Shown here one piece after another: positions 39,908 to 45,813 of a stretch of DNA of 45,813 nucleotides. The position numbers were made by a program, and so were the translations under genes. Numbering within the stretch: the stretch's first letter is position 1; every line of letters starts with the position of its first letter. The DNA is taken from the NCBI GenBank assembly GCA_947259685.1, contig CAMYNC010000043.1:1241-47053 (forward strand). Reading direction: 5' to 3'. Source of the stretch: an uncultured Desulfuromonadales bacterium. Its GTDB lineage: Bacteria > Desulfobacterota > Desulfuromonadia > Desulfuromonadales > Geopsychrobacteraceae. The notes below the pieces were generated by a model. The model was not told the DNA's origin and searched no databases. It saw only the letters and a list, made by a program, of their open reading frames with translations.

Positions 39908-40615
39908 TCAAGTTGCTTCATTTCTCGCATCGATTTCGGCAATCTTTTTTGTCGTGGTGGTACGTAGCGCATCTTCAGCGTCGAGGCCGAGAGAATCAGC
40001 GAGTCTGGCGATGCTAAACAGTAACTCACCGAGTTTTTGTTGGCAGTTTTCTGATGATATCAGGGGGTTGTCGATAATTTCATGAAAGCCCAAAAGTTGC
40101 TGCTCTGCCTGAAGGAAATTTACTGAACTCTCTGCGCGGACGAGTTTTTTGCTTAGCTTGGTGGCTCGTTTCAGAGCCGGCAGGCTGCTGGGGATACGAT
40201 CCGCCAGATGGTTGGATTTGCCTCGCTCGGTGCGTTCCTGAAGTTTTATTTTTTCCCAGCGTTGCTCATGACCTTGATAAGTTTCGGCAGCAAAGATATG
40301 GGGATGCCTGCGGATAAGTTTCTGGGCTATCGCCTTAGCGGCGTCGTCAATGGTGAAGGCGCCCCGCTCACTGAAGATCTGAGCTTGGAAGACCACCTGC
40401 AGCAGCAGGTCGCCCAGTTCGTCGCAGATTTCCTCCGGTTGTCCGCTGTCGATGGCTTCGAGCAGTTCGTAGCACTCTTCCAGGACGTAGGGTTTGAGGG
40501 ATTCAGGTGACTGTTTTCGGTCCCATTGACAGCCATTTTCTGATCTGAGAGTCGCCATGATCTCGATCAGTCGCTGCATCTCATCCAGAGCTGGTTTGAT
40601 CCGCGGACCTTGCAT
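39908..40615 (-). CDS. mazG: MazG nucleotide pyrophosphohydrolase
   Basis: 235 residues. The N-terminal MazG domain has the metal motif EExxE (E46, E47, E50) and ELGD (E66, D69). It hydrolyses NTPs, with a proofreading or stringent-response role. The C-terminal half keeps only part of the second domain: the segment corresponding to the second EExxE/ELGD reads QQKLGELLFSIA, lacking the acidic set. E. coli MazG has about 263 residues. So only the first domain is expected to be catalytic. Confidence 0.85.
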   Translation of the reverse strand: MQGPRIKPALDEMQRLIEIMATLRSENGCQWDRKQSPESLKPYVLEECYELLEAIDSGQPEEICDELGDLLLQVVFQAQIFSERGAFTIDDAAKAIAQKLIRRHPHIFAAETYQGHEQRWEKIKLQERTERGKSNHLADRIPSSLPALKRATKLSKKLVRAESSVNFLQAEQQLLGFHEIIDNPLISSENCQQKLGELLFSIARLADSLGLDAEDALRTTTTKKIAEIDARNEAT

Positions 40616-40636
40616 GGTTGGCGCCCTTTGCTGATA

Positions 40637-40670
40637 GATAATTTATCGATGTAAGTGGTAATTATTACCA
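40637..40670. promoter_or_regulatory. Two operator-like palindromes upstream of mazG
   Basis: GATAA-T-TTATC (40637-40647) and TGGTAAT-T-ATTACCA (40656-40670) are perfect palindromes of 11 and 15 bases, 8 bases apart. They lie just upstream of mazG, between it and the divergent lipid operon. A binding protein is not identified. Confidence 0.4.
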
Positions 40671-40774
40671 GTCTTATCCATAGCATTTTTCTGGAGAAAA
40701 AAAACCTTGCAAATTGACTTTCGATAAGCTAAGAAAGCTCGCCATTCGAAGCGCCAAGGGCTGGACCTTTTCCC

Positions 40775-40802
40775 TTGACATGATTCGGGCTCTCTTTATA
40801 CT
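40775..40802 (+). promoter_or_regulatory. Near-consensus promoter of the yceD-rpmF-plsX-fab operon
   Basis: A perfect TTGACA and TATACT (5 of 6) are 16 bases apart. The predicted transcript starts about 19 bases before the GTG at 40828, which rules out the in-frame upstream start at 40714. Confidence 0.8.
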
Positions 40803-40827
40803 GTTCACTTTTGCCCAAAGGGACGTC

Positions 40828-41370
40828 GTGCGCCTAGAGCTTAAAGAAATTATCGATGGTGTGTTAGAGCGTGAATATTGCTGTTCAGCCACCGACTTTC
40901 AGGTGCTTGCTGAATTGGCTGCAGCAGAAGATATTCACTTCAATGATCCATTGGTCTTTAGCCTGCGTTTGCAAAAAACCGGTCAGATTGTTGAAGTCGA
41001 TGGTACCCTGGCAGCGAGCGCAGGGGTCAAATGTGGCCGCTGTCTGCAACCATTTGTGCAGCAGATCGCTGCGAATTTTAGCTTGACCTTCACTCCACTG
41101 GTCGTGCAGGAAGAGACTGCAGAAGAGATTGAGCTTGATGCGGATGAGCTGGGGTTGATTTATTACCGTGGCGAAACCCTGGAGTTGCTCGATCCACTTC
41201 AGGAGCAGATTGTCATGTCGATTCCGATCGGACCGCTGTGTGCAAATGGCTGTCTGGGCCTTTGCCCCGAATGTGGCTGTGATTTAAATACTACCCGTTG
41301 TGATTGTGTCAAGCAGCCGTTTAATAATAAATTCGGGGCGCTGGCCGATCTTAAAGTTGACAAGTCCTGA
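40828..41370 (+). CDS. yceD: YceD/DUF177-family protein
   Basis: 180 residues of the DUF177 family (Pfam PF02620). A CGRCLQPF zinc-like pair lies in the middle, followed by acidic residues, then LLDPLQEQIVMSIPIGPLC and CPECGCDLN near the end. Family members are encoded before rpmF in most bacteria, and in E. coli YceD is linked to 23S rRNA accumulation. The GTG start at 40828 follows AAAGGGAC and is set by the promoter just upstream. It begins the rpmF-plsX-fab operon. Confidence 0.85.
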   Translation: MRLELKEIIDGVLEREYCCSATDFQVLAELAAAEDIHFNDPLVFSLRLQKTGQIVEVDGTLAASAGVKCGRCLQPFVQQIAANFSLTFTPLVVQEETAEEIELDADELGLIYYRGETLELLDPLQEQIVMSIPIGPLCANGCLGLCPECGCDLNTTRCDCVKQPFNNKFGALADLKVDKS

Positions 41371-41405
41371 ATAGGACAGCAGGTTTTAAGCCTGATTATA
41401 AACAA

Positions 41406-41430
41406 AAGCTGAATATTTCACCTTTTCAGC
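41406..41430 (+). other. Hairpin in the rpmF leader
   Basis: AGCTGAA (41406-41412) and TTCAGCT (41424-41430) form a perfect 7-bp stem that ends three bases before the AAGGAG site of rpmF. It could hinder ribosome access or protect an mRNA end; no function is proven. Confidence 0.4.
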
Positions 41431-41446
41431 TACCAAGGAGATAGTA

Positions 41447-41629
41447 ATGGCTGTACCAAAGAAGAAAACCTCGAAATCCAAAAAGAATATGCGTCGCTCT
41501 CACGATTCCGTCTCGGCCCCAGGGATCTCAACCTGCTCTCAGTGCCAGGAGCCAAAAATGCCGCATCGCGCTTGTGCGAACTGCGGTACATACAAAGGAA
41601 AAGAAGTTATCAGCAGCGACAACGCTTGA
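41447..41629 (+). CDS. rpmF: Large ribosomal subunit protein bL32
   Basis: 60 residues: [20 protein letters not shown] then a zinc-type pair of CxxC motifs (CSQC and CANCG). bL32 is an exit-tunnel-side protein of the 50S subunit. This is the zinc-binding (C+) form. It precedes plsX by 17 bases, the widely conserved rpmF-plsX order. Confidence 0.97.
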   Translation: MAVPKKKTSKSKKNMRRSHDSVSAPGISTCSQCQEPKMPHRACANCGTYKGKEVISSDNA

Positions 41630-41646
41630 TCTGGTAAACACTAGTC

Positions 41647-42633
41647 ATGCCATTAAAAATCGCTGTCGATGCGATGGGTGGAGATAATGCGCCGGAAGCC
41701 GAGGTCGCTGGCGCGGTTGCTGCCTGCCGGCAGTGGGGCTGCCAGGTTGTTCTGGTTGGGGAGACAGACAAGCTTCAGGCCGAACTCAGCAAGCATCAGA
41801 TTGATGGTCTGCATATCGATATCCAACATGCCAGTGAAGTGGTCGGTATGGATGACTCGGCATCAGATGCGGTGCGGAAGAAAAAAGATTCTTCAATCCG
41901 CGTAGCTTACGATCTGGTTAAAAGAGGAGACGCTGCTGCCGTCGTCAGTGCCGGGAATTCCGGAGCAACGATGGCGGCGGGCATGGCGGTGCTCAAGCGG
42001 GTGAAGGGGATTGAACGACCGGCGATCGCAACGTTGCTGCCGACTCTGCAGGGGCAGACGATGGTTCTCGATATGGGCGCCAATGTTGACTGCAAGCCCT
42101 CGCACCTTTTGCAATTTGCCATTATGGGCAGCATCTATGCGGAGCATGTCCTCGGCAAGGCAAAACCGAAGGTCGGTCTGTTGTCCAATGGCGAAGAAGA
42201 AAAAAAGGGGAATGACCTGACCCGTGAAACCCATTTATTGCTCAAAAAAGCTGATCTGAATTACATCGGCTCTGTCGAGGGTGGTGACATCTATAACGGC
42301 AGGGTCGATGTTGTTGTTTGTGATGGCTTTGTCGGTAATGTTCTGCTTAAAGTTTCCGAAGGGTTGGCGGTTGCAATCAGTACCATGCTGCGCCGTGAGA
42401 TTGAAGGTCGGTTTCTCGCCAAGATTGGCTACCTTTTGAGCCGGCCAGCGTTTCAGTCGTTCAAGAAAAAGATCAATCCTGCGGAATACGGTGGTGCGCC
42501 GTTACTCGGCATCGCGGGAACCGGGATTATCTGCCATGGGAGTTCCGATCCGGTTGCCATCAGCATTGCAATTCGTCAGGCCGGTGAATACGCCAAGATC
42601 CGGATTGAGGAAAAACTGGCTGAACTACTCTGA
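41647..42633 (+). CDS. plsX: Phosphate acyltransferase PlsX
   Basis: 328 residues. Family marks are the start [20 protein letters not shown], then [31 protein letters not shown] and [14 protein letters not shown]. PlsX makes acyl-phosphate from acyl-ACP for phospholipid synthesis, feeding PlsY. It is a soluble protein that associates with the membrane. Fatty acid genes follow. Confidence 0.97.
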   Translation: MPLKIAVDAMGGDNAPEAEVAGAVAACRQWGCQVVLVGETDKLQAELSKHQIDGLHIDIQHASEVVGMDDSASDAVRKKKDSSIRVAYDLVKRGDAAAVVSAGNSGATMAAGMAVLKRVKGIERPAIATLLPTLQGQTMVLDMGANVDCKPSHLLQFAIMGSIYAEHVLGKAKPKVGLLSNGEEEKKGNDLTRETHLLLKKADLNYIGSVEGGDIYNGRVDVVVCDGFVGNVLLKVSEGLAVAISTMLRREIEGRFLAKIGYLLSRPAFQSFKKKINPAEYGGAPLLGIAGTGIICHGSSDPVAISIAIRQAGEYAKIRIEEKLAELL

Positions 42634-42685
42634 TTTTGTTTCCAACCCCTCTGGAATCGCTTTGCACCAGGCAAAGGAGCAATAA

Positions 42686-43666
42686 GTGAAAAAAGCACGT
42701 GTCATCGGAACCGGATCTTATCTGCCGGAAAAAGTTTTGACGAACTTTGAACTTGAAAAGATGGTCGAAACCACCAACGACTGGATTCTGGCTCGCACCG
42801 GAATCGAAGAACGGCGGATCGCTGCAGATAAGGAAATGACGTCCGATATGGCCACCACGGCTGCTCAGCGTGCTTTGGACATGGCCGGGGTTTCCGCCGA
42901 AGAGATCGATCTGATTGTGATGGGCACCATCACTGGCGACTATCCCTGGCCGGCAACTTCCTGCGTCGTCCAGAATAACCTTGGTGCCACAAATGCCTAC
43001 GCCTACGATCTTTCCGCTGCCTGTAGTGGCTTTGTCTATGCGCTTTCCAGTGCCTCCGATTTTCTGCAGGCCGGACGCGGTAAAAAGGCGCTGGTGATTG
43101 GGGCAGAGAAACTCAGTAATATCATCGATTGGACCGATCGCAACACCTGTGTTCTGTTTGGTGACGGCGCCGGTGCCGTGGTCCTCGAAGCTCAGGACAC
43201 GGAGTTCGGTATTCAGTCCTGCCATATGCACTCCGATGGCAGCTATCTCGATCTGCTGTATCAACCCGGCTTTGGAGTGAAGCACCCGGTTTCGGTCCAG
43301 GGGATTGAAGATCGCACCTCGTTTTTAAAAATGCAGGGGAACGAAGTTTTCAAGGTGGCTGTGCGTTCTTTGACTGAGGTTTCTAAAGAGGCCTTGGCTG
43401 CTAACGATTTAACTGCCGAAGATCTGGATTTGTTTATTCCCCATCAGGCCAATCGTCGAATTCTGGAAGCAACCGCTAAGCGGCTGAAATTAAAAGATGA
43501 GCAGTGCTATATCAACGTTCACAAGTACGGTAATACTTCCGGTGCGACTATCCCGGTGGCAATGGATGAGGCCTATCGTCAGGGGCAGATCAAAGCGGGC
43601 AGCCTGATTCTGTTGTCGGCCTTTGGTGGCGGGTTCACCTGGGGCTCAGCGTTGCTCCGCTGGTAG
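42686..43666 (+). CDS. fabH: Beta-ketoacyl-ACP synthase III
   Basis: 326 residues with the full catalytic triad C113 (LSAACSGF), H253 (IPHQANRR) and N283 (GNTSGATIP). It condenses acetyl-CoA or a short acyl-CoA with malonyl-ACP to start fatty acid synthesis. The GTG start at 42686 follows AAAGGAG. It lies 52 bases after plsX. Confidence 0.97.
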   Translation: MKKARVIGTGSYLPEKVLTNFELEKMVETTNDWILARTGIEERRIAADKEMTSDMATTAAQRALDMAGVSAEEIDLIVMGTITGDYPWPATSCVVQNNLGATNAYAYDLSAACSGFVYALSSASDFLQAGRGKKALVIGAEKLSNIIDWTDRNTCVLFGDGAGAVVLEAQDTEFGIQSCHMHSDGSYLDLLYQPGFGVKHPVSVQGIEDRTSFLKMQGNEVFKVAVRSLTEVSKEALAANDLTAEDLDLFIPHQANRRILEATAKRLKLKDEQCYINVHKYGNTSGATIPVAMDEAYRQGQIKAGSLILLSAFGGGFTWGSALLRW

Positions 43667-43697
43667 GTTTTTAATTTCCCTCGTTTAGGATAACTCG

Positions 43698-44618
43698 ATG
43701 ATTGCATTTGTCTTCCCTGGGCAAGGTTCCCAGTTTTCCGGCATGGGCAAAGACCTGGCCGATAATTTTTCTTCTGCCAAGCTGGTTTTCGAAGAGGCGA
43801 GCGATGCGCTGAGTTTTGATCTCGCCGCGCTTTGTTTTTCCGGTTCCGATGCAGATCTCAAACTGACTGCCAATACCCAGCCGGCAATTTTAACTACCAG
43901 CATCGCTGCGTTGCGAGTTGTTGAGGAGGAAACCGGCCTGGTGCCGACTTATACCGCCGGTCATTCCCTGGGCGAATTTTCGGCACTGGTCTGTGCTGGT
44001 GCGCTTAACTTTGCCGATGCCGTAAAGACTGTGCGCCAGCGCGGGACCTTTATGCAGGAGGCGGTGCCGGTCGGGGTTGGTGCCATGGCGGCAATTATGG
44101 GTGTTGATGCGGAAGCCCTTGAGGCGCTATGCCAGCAGGCAGCTGAAGGTGAGGTGGTCTCCCCGGCCAATTTCAACAGCCCCGGCCAGATTGTTATCGC
44201 TGGCCATGCCACTGCCGTCAATCGAGCGATTGAGTTAGCAAAAGAGGCGGGTGCCAAGCGCGCTCTGCCGCTGCCGGTCAGTGCCCCTTTTCATTCGGCT
44301 TTGATGGCCCCGGCGGCCAAACGTCTGGATGAGGTCCTGGCCGAGGTGGATATCCACCCGTTTCGCTGCCCGGTCGTCGGCAATGTTGAGGCCAAACCTT
44401 ACAATGCTGCCGCGCAGGTAAAACCTCTCCTGGTTAAGCAGGTCTGTGCCCCGGTGCGCTGGGATGAATCGGTGGCCGAAATGGCTCGACTGGGTGTCGA
44501 GCGGTATGTTGAAATCGGCCCAGGCAAGGTGCTCAGTGGTTTGGTTAAACGGATTGCCAAAGGCTCCAGCACTCAGCAGGTCGATTCTGTTGCTACGCTG
44601 GAAAAGCTGGTAGGTTGA
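43698..44618 (+). CDS. fabD: Malonyl-CoA:ACP transacylase
   Basis: 306 residues. GQGSQFSGMG is the oxyanion strand, S90 sits in GHSLGE, and the catalytic His is in SAPFHSALM near 199. It moves malonyl from CoA to ACP. It stands between fabH and fabG as in many bacteria. Confidence 0.97.
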   Translation: MIAFVFPGQGSQFSGMGKDLADNFSSAKLVFEEASDALSFDLAALCFSGSDADLKLTANTQPAILTTSIAALRVVEEETGLVPTYTAGHSLGEFSALVCAGALNFADAVKTVRQRGTFMQEAVPVGVGAMAAIMGVDAEALEALCQQAAEGEVVSPANFNSPGQIVIAGHATAVNRAIELAKEAGAKRALPLPVSAPFHSALMAPAAKRLDEVLAEVDIHPFRCPVVGNVEAKPYNAAAQVKPLLVKQVCAPVRWDESVAEMARLGVERYVEIGPGKVLSGLVKRIAKGSSTQQVDSVATLEKLVG

Positions 44619-44646
44619 TTTTTTAGCCATATTCAAGGGATAGTTT

Positions 44647-45384
44647 ATGCTGACTGATAAAGTGGCGATCGTAACCGGAGCTTCACGTGGTATTGGCCGT
44701 TGTACCGCTCTGGCTCTGGCTGCTCAAGGCGCCGATCTGGTGGTTTCTGCCCGATCTCTCGAGCCACTGCAGGCGCTGGTTGCCGAAATCGAAGCAATGG
44801 GGCGCAAGGCACTGGCGGTAAGCGCTGATGCAGCTTCAAGCGCAGATGCTGACAAATTGATTAGTGCTGCAATCGAGAAGTTTGGTAAAGTCGATATCTT
44901 GGTCAACAATGCCGGTATTACCCGCGATGGTTTGCTGCTACGTATGAAGGATGCCGACTGGGATGCAGTGCTCGACACCAATCTGAAAGGCGCCTTCGTG
45001 CTGATTCGCGCAGCTGCTAAGCTGATGAGTAAACAGCGTAGCGGGCGGATTATTAATATTTCTTCGGTGGTCGGTGAAATGGGCAACCCGGGTCAGGCTA
45101 ACTATTGTGCCAGTAAGGCTGGTTTAATCGGGCTGACCAAGTCGGTTGCCAAAGAACTGGCCAAGCGCAGCGTCACCGTAAATGCGATCACTCCGGGATT
45201 TATTGAGACCGATATGACCAAAGAACTGCCGGAGAAAGCCCGGCTGGAGTTGGTTACCCAGATCCCGCTTGGCCGACTTGGTCAAGCCGAGGACATCGCT
45301 CAGGCAGTAGTATTCCTGGCGTCTGAACATTCCGGTTACATTACCGGTCAGGTTCTTGGCGTCAACGGCGGGATGTACATGTAA
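44647..45384 (+). CDS. fabG: 3-oxoacyl-ACP reductase
   Basis: 245 residues of the SDR family. NADPH-binding GASRGIG (11-17) and NNAG are present; the catalytic set is S140, Y153 and K157 (YCASK). It reduces 3-oxoacyl-ACP in each elongation cycle. Spacing to fabD is 28 bases and to acpP 49. Confidence 0.97.
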   Translation: MLTDKVAIVTGASRGIGRCTALALAAQGADLVVSARSLEPLQALVAEIEAMGRKALAVSADAASSADADKLISAAIEKFGKVDILVNNAGITRDGLLLRMKDADWDAVLDTNLKGAFVLIRAAAKLMSKQRSGRIINISSVVGEMGNPGQANYCASKAGLIGLTKSVAKELAKRSVTVNAITPGFIETDMTKELPEKARLELVTQIPLGRLGQAEDIAQAVVFLASEHSGYITGQVLGVNGGMYM

Positions 45385-45433
45385 ACAAGTAAACAACTGG
45401 CATTTAAGCCAAAACGACACAGGAGGAAAGCGA

Positions 45434-45667
45434 ATGGCTTCTATTGAAGAACGTGTAAAACAAATCGTTGCTGAGCAACTTGGTGTAGATGAAGATCAGG
45501 TGACCCCTGGAGCCGCATTTATGGACGATCTGGGTGCTGATTCTCTCGATACTGTCGAGCTGGTGATGGCACTGGAAGAAGAATTCGACGTCGAAATCTC
45601 TGATGAAGATGCCGAAAAAATCCAGAAAGTTCAGGACGCGGTTAACTACATCAACCAGGCTTCCTGA
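45434..45667 (+). CDS. acpP: Acyl carrier protein
   Basis: 77 residues, acidic and helical, with the phosphopantetheine Ser S37 in GADSLD. A strong AGGAGG site precedes the ATG. ACP carries growing fatty acids for the enzymes encoded around it. It is followed by a strong terminator before fabF. Confidence 0.98.
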   Translation: MASIEERVKQIVAEQLGVDEDQVTPGAAFMDDLGADSLDTVELVMALEEEFDVEISDEDAEKIQKVQDAVNYINQAS

Positions 45668-45674
45668 TTGATTG

Positions 45675-45716
45675 ACCATGGTGCCGGAAAATTATTTTTC
45701 GGCACCATGGTGTTTT
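45675..45716 (+). terminator. Strong terminator after acpP
   Basis: A 17-bp hairpin: ACCATGGTGCCG (45675-45686) with CGGCACCATGGT (45700-45711), continued inwards by GAAAA/TTTTT pairing with a three-base loop. GTTTT follows. It ends or reduces readthrough from acpP into fabF, so acpP can be made in excess. Confidence 0.85.
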
Positions 45717-45787
45717 ATCCCGCCGGATAAAGCCAGTTACGAAATTTAAATAAGTGGAAAATTGTTCGTCGAAGGAAAGAGAATCTT

Positions 45788-45813
45788 ATGCGTAGAGTTG
45801 TGGTCACCGGTAT
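45788..45813 (+). CDS. fabF: 3-oxoacyl-ACP synthase II, 5' end only
   Basis: Only 8 codons plus two bases are inside the window: ATG then RRVVVTG, the standard opening of FabF (MRRVVVTGxG). AAGGAAAG lies 11 bases upstream. Its place after acpP agrees. Cut by the window edge. Confidence 0.75.

Noticed and set aside
40714..40827. An upstream ATG for the YceD-family gene
   Set aside because: It lies before the near-consensus promoter, so it cannot be on the transcript; the GTG at 40828 has a ribosome site.
1..45813. tRNA, rRNA, CRISPR, prophage or insertion sequence
   Set aside because: No cloverleaf, spacer array, transposase, integrase or phage structural gene was seen on either strand.

Overview
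The window is a stretch of ordinary chromosome with a moderate GC content. The set of families points to a Gram-negative deltaproteobacterium of the Desulfuromonadales type (Geobacter, Pelobacter, Desulfuromonas relatives): a PATAN/DUF4388 protein beside an alternative chemosensory cluster, a RicT/PSP1 gene in a tmk-holB-metG operon, a TatD-radical SAM protein, LptE and MurJ, and an N-type ATPase. This placement is inferred from gene families and gene order; no rRNA, tRNA, phage, IS element or CRISPR array was seen.

Region 1 (1-9 kb) is envelope transport. It opens with the end of an N-type (probably Na+-translocating) ATP synthase gamma subunit, then a CPA-type cation/proton antiporter and a two-CBS-domain protein. 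A tight operon follows: an ABC ATPase, an FtsX/MacB-like permease, an exported NifX-fold protein, a periplasmic LolA-like protein and an outer-membrane beta-barrel. Together they look like an inner-to-outer membrane export module. A SulP anion transporter follows. Region 2 (9-10.6 kb) is gene-poor: a ThiS/MoaD-like protein, a 65-residue unknown, and about 600 bases without a convincing gene.

Region 3 (10.6-18 kb, minus strand) is a housekeeping operon read tmk-holB-ricT-metG, a terminator, then a tatD-radical SAM fusion and gor. It starts from a consensus promoter that diverges from the rnc-era promoter. Region 4 (18-21.2 kb, plus) is rnc-era-der, interrupted by a palindromic repeat-like element.

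Region 5 (21.3-32.7 kb, plus) is an alternative chemosensory system: a PATAN protein, three stand-alone receivers, CheA, an ExeA-like AAA ATPase, two CheW proteins, a zinc-ribbon pseudo-receiver, a HEAT-repeat protein, CheR and CheB. There is no chemoreceptor gene in the cluster. The end of cheA carries an apparent +1 frameshift. Removing one G restores the usual CheW-like C-terminus, and the restored stop overlaps the GTG start of the next gene.

Region 6 (32.7-45.8 kb) is core machinery: infA, leuS-lptE-holA, rpsT (minus), murJ, fxsA and mazG (minus), then a yceD-rpmF-plsX-fabH-fabD-fabG-acpP-fabF lipid operon driven by a near-consensus promoter.

The most notable points are the exported NifX-containing export module, the chemosensory cluster with its embedded ExeA-like ATPase and frameshifted cheA, the TatD-radical SAM fusion, two roughly 100-bp symmetric palindromic elements, and a hairpin carrying DnaA-box-like sequences near mazG.
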